A stretch of DNA of 64,000 nt from CF-72 sp051006215 (lineage in GTDB: Bacteria > Chloroflexota > UBA6077 > CF-72), in contig JBPCIO010000141.1 in assembly GCA_051006215.1 (NCBI GenBank), forward strand, positions 78,514 through 142,513, in the 5' to 3' direction. This document shows, piece after piece, positions 16,758 to 24,837 of this stretch (its first letter is position 1; the number at the start of each line of letters is the position of its first letter). Made by a program: the position numbers and the translations under genes. The notes under the pieces are model-generated. The model made no database searches. It was not told where the DNA came from and saw nothing but the letters and a program-made list of their open reading frames with translations.

Positions 16758-18659
16758 GTGCGCGTGTCAACTGTCCAGCGCGTCTCGGTTGTGGTCGCTT
16801 CGCAGAGCGCGCTCGCTCAAGTTGAGCGCTGCCTCGCCGCTCTGGAGGCCCAGCGCCAGCAGGGCATCGGCCAGATCATCCTGGTTGGCAATACCATCGA
16901 GGGGATTGGTGAGGCAGTTCGAGAGAGCTTTCCGTCAGTTGAAATCGTCGATCGCCCAAGCCATGTGCTGGTGCCCGAGTTGTGGGCCGAGGGTGTCGGA
17001 CGCAGTCGGGAGGCAGTCATCGCGTTGACCACAGCTGACATGCTGCCTGACCCTGGCTGGGTGGCGGCGATACTGAGGCAGTACGAGCGCGCGTCGTGGG
17101 CCGGCGTCGGCGGCGTCATTCTCCCGAGCCCTGGGCTTGGGTCGCTGGACGCGGCTGTGTACTGGTTGCGCTACCACCGTTTCGCCTCACGCCAGCCGGC
17201 CGGAGCTGTGCGCGATATCGCTGGCGACAACGGCAGCTATCGCCGCCAGGAGCTCATCCCATACCTCGAACGTATCGCCCGAGACGGTTTCTGGGAGTAC
17301 GAGTTGAACCAGGATCTCGGGTCGGCTGGCAAACTGCTGTGCCTGGAACCGGATGCCGTCGTGCGCTACCAGGGTGGCGAGTCATTCGCTGTCTTCGCCC
17401 GCCAGCGGCTTACCCACGGCCGTCGCTTTGGCGCCGAACGTTTTGCACGAGCCACGGGTCTGCGCCGTTGGCTGTTGCTGGCGGCATGGCCACTCACACC
17501 AGCCGCCATGCTGATGCGCATCTCGCGTGGCGTTGTAGCGGCTGGAGCTGTTGGCGGGTTGGGCCGAGCCGTGCCGCCACTGCTTGGTCTGGTTGCCTGC
17601 TGGAGCACAGGCGAGCTACTCGGGTATCTCAGCGGAGCGTCGCATGCGCTCCGCAGTTCCGCGCGCGCCAATCCCTTGGCTAGCCTCACGCCCACTCCCA
17701 CTCGCACTCTGGCGCGTCCACCAGCGGTCGAGCCTACGTCCGGAGCCGCGGCCGCGACGGACGATCATCCGACTCTGTCGGTCGTCATCGCCTCGGTCAA
17801 CGGGCCCGACTATCTCGACGCTTGCCTGGCGGCGCTCTCCGCCCAGCACGGGACGGTTCTCAGCGAAGTGGTGGTTGCCGACAGTTATGGGCCAGCCACC
17901 GCGAAGCTCGTGGCCGAGAAGTACCCGCACGTGCGCCTGTACTCCTTCGCCGAGCGGTTGACGATTCCGCAGCTACGCGCCGCGGCGATAGCCCAGAGCC
18001 GAGGCGATCTCATCGTCATGACCGAAGATCACTGCGTGCCCGCCCAGGACTGGTACGAGCGTATCGTGGCGACGCACCAGCAGCAGCCCTATCTGGCTAT
18101 CGGCGGGGCTATCGAAAACGCGGCCACCGCCAGGCTGGTGGATTGGGCCGCGTTCCTGTGCGAATACAGCGCCTTCGTGCGGCCCCTCGCCCCAGGCGTC
18201 GCCCACGATATTCCCGGGCCTAACGTGGCGTACAAGCGGGCTGCGCTCGAGCACATTCAGGATCTACTTGACGATGGGCGATGGGAAAACTTCCTGCATG
18301 CTCGCCTCGAGGAGCGGGGCTTCGAGCTGTATCAAGACCCCAGCGTAGTGGTCTATCACCGCAAGTTCTTCTCGCTCGGCGAGTTCCTCTCGCAGCGGTA
18401 TCACTACGGCCGCGGATTCGCTGGCATGCGCGTGCAACGCGCGCCACTCTGGCGCAAAGCGGTCTTCGCGGCTGGCTCGCCCGTTCTTCCACCGGTCATC
18501 CTATGGCGCCTGGGCTCGCGCCTGTTCGGTCGACGGCGACATCGGCTGATCTTCCTGTGCGCGTTGCCTCAGCTCGCGCTGTTTACGCTCAGCTGGAGTC
18601 TGGGCGAGCTCGTCGGCTACGTTCTGGGTCCAGGTGACAGCCTGGCCAAGGTCGAGTGA
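16758..18659 (+). CDS. Double GT2 glycosyltransferase (two tandem GT-A domains)
   Basis: A 633-residue protein made of two GT2 domains. The first starts VQRVSVVVASQSALAQVERC; the second starts near residue 340 as LSVVIASVNGPDYLDACLAA. Both contain the same internal landmark (VRDIAGDNGSYRRQEL and AHDIPGPNVAYKRAALE) and end in a hydrophobic segment with GELxGYLSG or GELVGYVLG. They are therefore an internal duplication. DxD is weak in both: TTADMLPDPGW in the first and TEDHCVPAQDW in the second. Two-domain GT2 proteins can add two sugars in turn, which is a possible role. It overlaps the next gene by four bases (GTGA). Confidence 0.8.
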   Translation: MRVSTVQRVSVVVASQSALAQVERCLAALEAQRQQGIGQIILVGNTIEGIGEAVRESFPSVEIVDRPSHVLVPELWAEGVGRSREAVIALTTADMLPDPGWVAAILRQYERASWAGVGGVILPSPGLGSLDAAVYWLRYHRFASRQPAGAVRDIAGDNGSYRRQELIPYLERIARDGFWEYELNQDLGSAGKLLCLEPDAVVRYQGGESFAVFARQRLTHGRRFGAERFARATGLRRWLLLAAWPLTPAAMLMRISRGVVAAGAVGGLGRAVPPLLGLVACWSTGELLGYLSGASHALRSSARANPLASLTPTPTRTLARPPAVEPTSGAAAATDDHPTLSVVIASVNGPDYLDACLAALSAQHGTVLSEVVVADSYGPATAKLVAEKYPHVRLYSFAERLTIPQLRAAAIAQSRGDLIVMTEDHCVPAQDWYERIVATHQQQPYLAIGGAIENAATARLVDWAAFLCEYSAFVRPLAPGVAHDIPGPNVAYKRAALEHIQDLLDDGRWENFLHARLEERGFELYQDPSVVVYHRKFFSLGEFLSQRYHYGRGFAGMRVQRAPLWRKAVFAAGSPVLPPVILWRLGSRLFGRRRHRLIFLCALPQLALFTLSWSLGELVGYVLGPGDSLAKVE

Positions 18660-19909
18660 GAACACGCGCCGCCTCGGCCCACCACAGGCCGATGCGCATC
18701 GGCATCGACCTGGCGTGTTGGGCGAACAATCGCGGCTATGGGCGGTACACCCGCAACCTGATCCGCGCCCTGCTAGCCACCGACAGGAGCCATGACTATC
18801 TTGGCTTCGGCGATCACGCGACATTGCAGGCCAACACCTTCCCGACCGGATTGGAGCTCGTCGCCGTGGCGCTGTCGGAAGCCCCCGCGCAGGCAGCGGC
18901 CTCGGATGGTCGGCGTCGGGCGATCGATCTGTGGCGCATGGCTCGGGCCGTGCAGCGTGCCAAGCTAGACGTGGTGTTCTTCCCTTCCAGCTATACCTAT
19001 TTCCCGGTGCTTGGTCACGCACGCGCGGTCGTCGTGGTGCATGACGCGATTGCCGAACGCATGCCTCAGCTCATCTTTCCCAATCGTGCGGGGCGGCTGG
19101 CCTGGACACTCAAGACTCGGCTTGCTTGCTGGCAGGCCCAACGCGTGGTCACCGTCTCGCAGGCGGCCGCGGGTGCCATCGAGCAGCACCTGCCGATCGC
19201 GCACAGCCGCATACGCATTATCCCCGAAGCGGCCGATCCGATCTTCGGGCCGCCCGCCCAAGACGTGGTTGCTCGAACGCGGTTGGCCGCGTTGCGTAAA
19301 CGCTTCGGGATTCCGCCTGAAGCGCAAATCGTCCTGTACGTGGGCGGATTCGGTCCCCACAAGAACGTGGGGACGTTGATCGAAGCATTTTCACGACTCG
19401 TCAGCAGCGTCGAGCTGCCACTCCACCTGGTACTGGTCGGGCAATCCGTGGGCGAGGTGTTCCATTCCGAAGTTGGCGCGCTGCAAGAGCAGCTCCGGCG
19501 CCAGAGCCTGGGGGATCGAGTCACCTTCACAGGCTTCGTGCCCGACTCTGAGCTGGTCGACTGGTATCACGCTGCCGCGTGCCTCGTGCTGCCGTCTCGC
19601 GACGAAGGGTTTGGGCTGCCGGTCGCCGAGGCTATGGCATGCGGCACCCCGGTTGTCGCCAGCCGTGTGGGTGCGCTGATGGAGATGGTCGGCGATGACG
19701 CGGGGTTGCTGTTCGACCCCGACCGGCCCGAACAACTGGTCGCGGCGCTGATGCGACTCGTCAGCGGCGACGAGGCTGTCCAACGTCAGCTCAGTGTTGC
19801 CGGGCTGAGGCGCGCGGCCACATTTAGCTGGGAGAAGGCCGCTCTGGCGCTGCGCGCCATTTTCGACGAGCTCGATCCACACCAGAGTCTCGCCTTGGAA
19901 ACCTCTTGA
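18656..19909 (+). CDS. GT4 family glycosyltransferase
   Basis: A 417-residue GT-B enzyme. The N-terminal domain has IGIDLACWANNRGYGRYTRN, and the C-terminal domain has LYVGGFGPHKNVGTLIEAF and the donor-site sequence LPSRDEGFGLPVAEAMACG, with the E-x7-E pattern of GT4 enzymes. These retaining enzymes use nucleotide sugars in the cytoplasm. The GTG at 18656 overlaps the previous stop; an ATG at 18692 directly before RIGIDLACW is a good alternative. Its stop overlaps the ATG of the next gene. Confidence 0.9.
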   Translation: MRTRAASAHHRPMRIGIDLACWANNRGYGRYTRNLIRALLATDRSHDYLGFGDHATLQANTFPTGLELVAVALSEAPAQAAASDGRRRAIDLWRMARAVQRAKLDVVFFPSSYTYFPVLGHARAVVVVHDAIAERMPQLIFPNRAGRLAWTLKTRLACWQAQRVVTVSQAAAGAIEQHLPIAHSRIRIIPEAADPIFGPPAQDVVARTRLAALRKRFGIPPEAQIVLYVGGFGPHKNVGTLIEAFSRLVSSVELPLHLVLVGQSVGEVFHSEVGALQEQLRRQSLGDRVTFTGFVPDSELVDWYHAAACLVLPSRDEGFGLPVAEAMACGTPVVASRVGALMEMVGDDAGLLFDPDRPEQLVAALMRLVSGDEAVQRQLSVAGLRRAATFSWEKAALALRAIFDELDPHQSLALETS

Positions 19910-21567
19910 TGCGCCGCGAGCTGGGCTTCGCGCTGTTCTGCCTCCTGATCTATGTCATCAGTGGTACAGGTGTCGTCACGCATGTAGACGGGGTGGTGTA
20001 CTACGCGCTTGCCCGGCGCATGGTTGACAATGCCACGTTTTCGCTCGATCGCGGCGATCCTGCCCTGATCACAAATCCAGAGATTATCACTGGCCCCGAC
20101 GGCATGGGTTACGCACACTTCAATCCGGGTCTACCGATGCTCATCGCACCTCTTTACGAGATCGGCAAAGTCCTGAGTCCGTGGCTGCCACACGTGTCCG
20201 AGTTCACTGCCGCCGACTTTCTGGTGAGCATGACCAATGCCGTCGTTACAACCGGCGCCGTCTTGCTGGTCGTGCTCCTGGTGCGCGAGTTGGGCTACCC
20301 GTTGCGGGCCGCGCTGCTCGCTGGCGCCGCGTTGGGCTTCGGTAGCATGACCTGGAATTACGCCACCACGCTGTTCACCGAGCCAGCTACGGGTGTGTGC
20401 GTCTTGTTGAGCGTGCTGCTACTGGTCCGGTCGCGCCGCAACCCTCGACCGGCGCAACTCATCTTCGCGGCCGGCCTGGCCGCGGGCGGGGCGCTGCTGA
20501 TGCGCGTGAGCGGCCTCGTCTTCATGCCGGGCTTGGCCGTGTACCTGGTGCTGGCTCACCGCCGTCTTGGTTGGCGCCTGATCTGGCTGCTGGCTGCCTT
20601 CAGCCTCGGGTGCGCAGTGCTTGTCGCGGCCACCGGATGGTACAACTTCGCTCGTTTCGGCAATGTGCTCGAAACGGGTTACACCATTACCACCAATACC
20701 GCCCACAGCAGTGACCGCAACGAGCTGGCCGATGGTCTGGCCACGCGGGTGGGCGGGCATGGCCTGGACCAGATCCTGTACGCGCTCGTAGCTTTGCTGA
20801 TCAGCCCTGGTCGAGGGGTGTTGCTGTTCGCGCCCGTGCTGATCCTGGGGCTGCTCGGATTACCTGCCCTCGCACGCCGCTGGCCATTGGAGGCGGCCTT
20901 GTTGGTAGTGTTGAGCGGCTCACTGCTGGTGGCGGAGGCAATTCTGCCATTCGACTACTGGTTCGGCGGATGGAGCTACGGGCCGAGATATCTGGTGCCG
21001 ATGCTCGGGCTGGGGGCCGTGTCCGCTGCCGCCTGGTTCGCCCGGGTGAGCCGAGGACCCGCGATTGGATTGCTAGGGGGTGGCGTGCTGGCGCTCATGG
21101 TCGCGCTGCAACTGCCGACCGTTTTGGCCAACGTGAACACCACCTATTATCGTGCTCAGGTGGCGCGCGGTACGCCTCTGGACCACGTCTACCTGGTCGA
21201 ATCATGGCAGGCATCGACGTATGTCGGAGCGTGGCTCGAGTCGGCGCTGGTGACCCAGCGCACGCTGCGCGGCCAGCCGGTGCCCCGCGGGCGTCTGGGT
21301 GATTTCCAGGATCCGTCCGCAGCGCTCGAGCAATCGGAGGTATTGAATACCTTCCAGCCGTGGTGGCTACGACTGGCGCAAACTGGCCGGCTCGTGGGTG
21401 CTGCTCGGCTCGGCATGTTCGGCCTGGTTGGGATGCTACTCGTCGCGGCCGCGCTCGCCTTGCGAGTGGCCACCGGTGCTTCACTTCTGAGACCCAGCCG
21501 TCGCTCCGATAGGCCCGCGACAATTGGTATCCATGTCGATCGACTGGAAGAGCGCGGTAGTGCTTGA
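19909..21567 (+). CDS. GT-C type membrane glycosyltransferase
   Basis: A 552-residue polytopic membrane protein starting at ATG 19909 inside a TGATG stop/start overlap. After the first helix it reads VVTHVDGVVYYALARRM, with an Asp where GT39-like proteins carry the catalytic acidic residue. About ten membrane helices follow, and the C-terminal part is only moderately conserved in pattern. It probably transfers a polyprenyl-linked sugar outside the membrane. It overlaps the following GT4 gene by about 35 bases. Confidence 0.7.
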   Translation: MRRELGFALFCLLIYVISGTGVVTHVDGVVYYALARRMVDNATFSLDRGDPALITNPEIITGPDGMGYAHFNPGLPMLIAPLYEIGKVLSPWLPHVSEFTAADFLVSMTNAVVTTGAVLLVVLLVRELGYPLRAALLAGAALGFGSMTWNYATTLFTEPATGVCVLLSVLLLVRSRRNPRPAQLIFAAGLAAGGALLMRVSGLVFMPGLAVYLVLAHRRLGWRLIWLLAAFSLGCAVLVAATGWYNFARFGNVLETGYTITTNTAHSSDRNELADGLATRVGGHGLDQILYALVALLISPGRGVLLFAPVLILGLLGLPALARRWPLEAALLVVLSGSLLVAEAILPFDYWFGGWSYGPRYLVPMLGLGAVSAAAWFARVSRGPAIGLLGGGVLALMVALQLPTVLANVNTTYYRAQVARGTPLDHVYLVESWQASTYVGAWLESALVTQRTLRGQPVPRGRLGDFQDPSAALEQSEVLNTFQPWWLRLAQTGRLVGAARLGMFGLVGMLLVAAALALRVATGASLLRPSRRSDRPATIGIHVDRLEERGSA

Positions 21568-22837
21568 AAACGCTCGCGACCAGGCGTCTCGCTCCTTCTG
21601 CATGGTCACGACGTTTTATCCGCCCTACCACTTCGGCGGTGACGCGATGTTCGTGTACCGACTGGCAAACGAGCTGGCCAGCCGCGGCCACCGCGTCACG
21701 GTTGCCCACTGCGTCGACGCGTATAAGAGCCTGCAGCCTCGTGCGCCAACAGCCACATTCGCCAACCATCCAAACGTGACCGTACGCCGACTGAAAAGCA
21801 GGTGGGGAACGCTTTCTCCGATGGTTACGTATCTGACCGGCAAGCCCGGGCCAAAGGCGCCGGCGCTACGGGCGCTCTTCGCACGGGAGCAGTTCGACGT
21901 TACACACTTTCACAACATCTCTTTGATTGGCGGGCCCGCCGTGCTGCGCTATGGATCGGGCGTCAAGCTGTACACAATGCACGAGCACTGGCTGGTGTGC
22001 CCGATGCACGTCCTCTGGAAAAACAATCGCGAGCCGTGTGTCACTCCAGAGTGCTTCAAATGCACGCTCGCGTTTCGACGCCCTCCACAACTGTGGCGTT
22101 ACAGCGGCTTGATGGCGCGCGAGCTACCCCGGGTCGATCTTTTTCTCTCGCCGAGTCTCTTTACCGAAAACGAGCACCGCAAGCGAGGCTTCACGCTGCC
22201 GATTCGGCACCTTCCGCACTTCTTGCCAGTGCCTGAAGCCAGTCCGCTCAGCCCGGGCACGGCAGCCACCACGCTCGGCCGACCGTACTTCCTGTTCGTC
22301 GGGCGCCTCGAACAGATCAAGGGCCTACCCACGCTGCTGGAGGTGTTCCGTCGCTACCCTCAGGCTGACCTCGTTGTTGCCGGCGACGGTGAGTCCGCGC
22401 AGGCATTTCGCCAACAGGCAGCCGATCTTCCCCACGTTCGCTTCCTAGGCCACGTTCAGCCCAGCAGTCTCGGCCACCTGTACAGGAATGCCATCGCCTT
22501 GCTCGTTCCCTCACTGTGCTACGAGGTTTTTGGTCTGGTTAGCCTGGAGGCTTTCGCCCAGCGCACCCCGGTGATCGTGCATGATTGGGGCGCTTTGCCC
22601 GAATGCGTCGAACAAAGCGGGGGCGGCTTCACCTATCGGACCCAGGCAGAGCTCGTACACGCCATGCAGCGTTTGCAGCAGGACCCGGCGCTGCGGTCCG
22701 AGCTGGGCGAGCGTGGATACCAGGGCTTCTTGCGGTGGTGGTCGGCCGGACCCCACCTGGACGCCTACTTCGCCGCGATCGACGAGGCTGCCGAGCTCCA
22801 CCGCCGCCGAGAGGATATGTGCACCTCCCAATCCTGA
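21533..22837 (+). CDS. GT4 family glycosyltransferase
   Basis: About 434 residues. The N-terminal acceptor domain has VTTFYPPYHFGGDAMFVYRL with the glycine-rich loop near the start. The donor domain has FLFVGRLEQIKGLPTLLEVF and VPSLCYEVFGLVSLEAFAQR with the GT4 E-x7-E pattern. A Cys-rich insertion (VCPMHVLWKNNREPCVTPEC, then FKCTLAF) resembles that of the GT4 group annotated as sporulation- or capsule-related transferases and may bind a metal. ATG 21533 is preferred to TTG 21524. Its 3' end overlaps the deacetylase gene. Confidence 0.88.
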   Translation: MSIDWKSAVVLENARDQASRSFCMVTTFYPPYHFGGDAMFVYRLANELASRGHRVTVAHCVDAYKSLQPRAPTATFANHPNVTVRRLKSRWGTLSPMVTYLTGKPGPKAPALRALFAREQFDVTHFHNISLIGGPAVLRYGSGVKLYTMHEHWLVCPMHVLWKNNREPCVTPECFKCTLAFRRPPQLWRYSGLMARELPRVDLFLSPSLFTENEHRKRGFTLPIRHLPHFLPVPEASPLSPGTAATTLGRPYFLFVGRLEQIKGLPTLLEVFRRYPQADLVVAGDGESAQAFRQQAADLPHVRFLGHVQPSSLGHLYRNAIALLVPSLCYEVFGLVSLEAFAQRTPVIVHDWGALPECVEQSGGGFTYRTQAELVHAMQRLQQDPALRSELGERGYQGFLRWWSAGPHLDAYFAAIDEAAELHRRREDMCTSQS

Positions 22838-23589
22838 TGTACCACAGCCTCGATGAGACCGGGTCGCGGGTATCGATCGCCCCATACACATTCGAACGGC
22901 AGCTTCGCCGTCTCCGCGACTCGGGCTACAGCGTGCTGCCCCTGGGCGAGGCGTTGGCTGGGCGGGCGTCCACGTCGGCCGCTCGGCACTCAACCCCGCG
23001 CGTAGCCGCGCTGACTTTTGATGACGGCTACGCCTCCGTGTACCAGATTGCGGCGCCTCTGCTGGCGAATTTCGGTTGGCGCGCCACCCTCTTCCCCGTG
23101 AGCGACTATATCGGTTCGCACAACCAGTGGCCCGGCCAGGCCTCTTTTGTCCCCCGGGCGCAACTGCTGTCGTGGACCCAACTCAATGAGCTCGCGGGCG
23201 CCGGATGGGAAATTGGCGCTCACACCCGTACACATCCGGACCTCACCCGCTTGGCGCCGCACGAACTACAAGCAGAGGTGGTAGGTGGCAAGCGCATCCT
23301 GGAAGAGCGTTTGGGGCGCACCGTCGATCTGTTCGCCTACCCCTCGGGACGGTACGACGCGCGCGTACGAACGACCGTCCGCCACCACTTCCGCGCGGCA
23401 TGCACAACCGACATGGGCATCGCATCGGAGACCAGCCCGTGGGACGCCCTGGAGCGTATCGAGATGTGGGATTTTGCCCGACCCGGCACGCACTGGCTGC
23501 TAGGATCGAAGCTGATGTCCCCGTACGTCGCTGCGTGCCGGGCTGCCCGGATGCTCAAGTCGACAGTTACCATGCGTGGCATCGGCTGA
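22819..23589 (+). CDS. Polysaccharide deacetylase (NodB/CE4 family)
   Basis: A 256-residue CE4 enzyme. It begins VHLPILMYHSLDETGSRV, the usual N-terminal strand of this group, which fixes the GTG at 22819 as the start, 19 bases inside the GT4 gene. NodB motifs are present: TFDDGY (catalytic base and metal Asp), GAHTRTHPDL (two metal His), and FAYPSGRYD. It would remove N-acetyl groups from a glycan. No signal peptide is visible, so it may act on an intermediate in the cytoplasm or be exported by other means. Confidence 0.9.
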   Translation: MHLPILMYHSLDETGSRVSIAPYTFERQLRRLRDSGYSVLPLGEALAGRASTSAARHSTPRVAALTFDDGYASVYQIAAPLLANFGWRATLFPVSDYIGSHNQWPGQASFVPRAQLLSWTQLNELAGAGWEIGAHTRTHPDLTRLAPHELQAEVVGGKRILEERLGRTVDLFAYPSGRYDARVRTTVRHHFRAACTTDMGIASETSPWDALERIEMWDFARPGTHWLLGSKLMSPYVAACRAARMLKSTVTMRGIG

Positions 23590-23604
23590 GGGAATCACAC
23601 CTGC

Positions 23605-24741
23605 ATGCGCGTTCCGCTAGTTGATTTAGCAGCCCAGTTCCAGCCCATCAAACACGAAGTGATGCGGGCGATCGAAGACGTCCTGGGCGACATGCATCTA
23701 TTTCTCGGTCCAAACACCCATGCGTTCGAAGAGGAGTTCGCCGCCTACTGCGGCGTGCCCTTCTGTGTCGCCGTCGCCAATGGCACAGACGCGCTGCACC
23801 TGGCTCTGCGGGCGGCGGGGGTGGGCCAGGGTGATGAAGTGATCACCGTCGCGCACACCTTCTTCGCTACGACCGAAGCGATCGTGATGGCTGGGGCCAC
23901 GCCCGTGTACGTGGACATCGATCCACGCACCTTTACCATGGACGTCAGCCAGATCGAAGCGCGGATCACACCCCGCACCAAGGCCATCATGCCGGTACAC
24001 CTGTACGGCCAGATGGCCGATATGGACCCGATCATGGACATCGCCGCACGCTACGACCTGGTCGTCGTCGAGGACGCCGCCCAGGCCCACGGCGCCGAAT
24101 ACACCGGCCGCCGCGCGGGATCGATTGGGCAACTGGGGGCTTTCAGCTTCTACTACTCCAAGAACCTCGGCGCGTACGGCGAAAGCGGCGCGGTCGTCAC
24201 CTCCGACCCCGAGCTCGCCCGCCGACTGCGTCTGTACCGTGACCACGGGTCTGAGCAGCGCTACCACCACCTCGAATTCGGCTTCAACTCGCGCATGGAC
24301 GAGATCCAGGCGGCTGTGCTGCGTATCAAACTACGCCATCTCGAGTCCTGGAATGTTCAGCGCCGCCAGCACGCGGCTGTCTACGATCGTTTGCTTGCCA
24401 ACACGAATGTGGCACTTCCCGCAACCGCGCCTGGACGCACCCACATTTATTACGTCTACGTGGTTCGAAGCGCCGACCGCGACGGGTTGCAGCAGGCCCT
24501 TGCCGAGCACGACATAGGAACCGCGATTCACTTCCCCATTCCCAATCATCTGCAGGCGGCCAGCCGCAGGCTGGGCTATCACGAGACTGACCTGCCGCAT
24601 ACGGAGCAGGCCGCGCGCGAAGTACTGTCGATTCCGATGTATCCGGAGCTCACTGGCGATCAGCTGGAGTGGATCGCCGCGTGTATCAGCCAGCACGTCG
24701 GGGTGGGTAACAGCTTCGAGTCGCACGTTCCCGTTTCTTGA
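23605..24741 (+). CDS. DegT/DnrJ/EryC1/StrS family sugar aminotransferase
   Basis: A 378-residue PLP enzyme. The N-terminus VPLVDLAAQFQPIKHEVM is typical of the family. VVEDAAQAHGAEY holds the PLP-binding Asp157 and FYYSKNLGAYGESGAV holds the Schiff-base Lys186. Family members transaminate 3-keto or 4-keto nucleotide sugars, so the glycan probably contains an amino sugar; this fits the deacetylase just upstream. It starts 15 bases after that gene and ends the + strand island. Confidence 0.93.
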   Translation: MRVPLVDLAAQFQPIKHEVMRAIEDVLGDMHLFLGPNTHAFEEEFAAYCGVPFCVAVANGTDALHLALRAAGVGQGDEVITVAHTFFATTEAIVMAGATPVYVDIDPRTFTMDVSQIEARITPRTKAIMPVHLYGQMADMDPIMDIAARYDLVVVEDAAQAHGAEYTGRRAGSIGQLGAFSFYYSKNLGAYGESGAVVTSDPELARRLRLYRDHGSEQRYHHLEFGFNSRMDEIQAAVLRIKLRHLESWNVQRRQHAAVYDRLLANTNVALPATAPGRTHIYYVYVVRSADRDGLQQALAEHDIGTAIHFPIPNHLQAASRRLGYHETDLPHTEQAAREVLSIPMYPELTGDQLEWIAACISQHVGVGNSFESHVPVS

Positions 24742-24811
24742 CGCATCCTACGCCACCCTCGGCACTCGACTGAGATGTAACACCCGGGTGGACGCGAGCT
24801 GAAGGGGTCCA

Positions 24812-24836
24812 GCGCGCGGCCCTCGGGCGTTTTTTT
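24812..24836 (+). terminator. Weak GC-rich hairpin plus T-run after the glycan island
   Basis: A GC-rich stretch (GCGCGCGGCCCTCGGGC) is followed by seven T (24830-24836). The possible stem is only three or four base pairs, so this is a weak intrinsic terminator. Its position between the convergent aminotransferase and secreted-protein genes supports it. Confidence 0.35.
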
Positions 24837-24837
24837 G

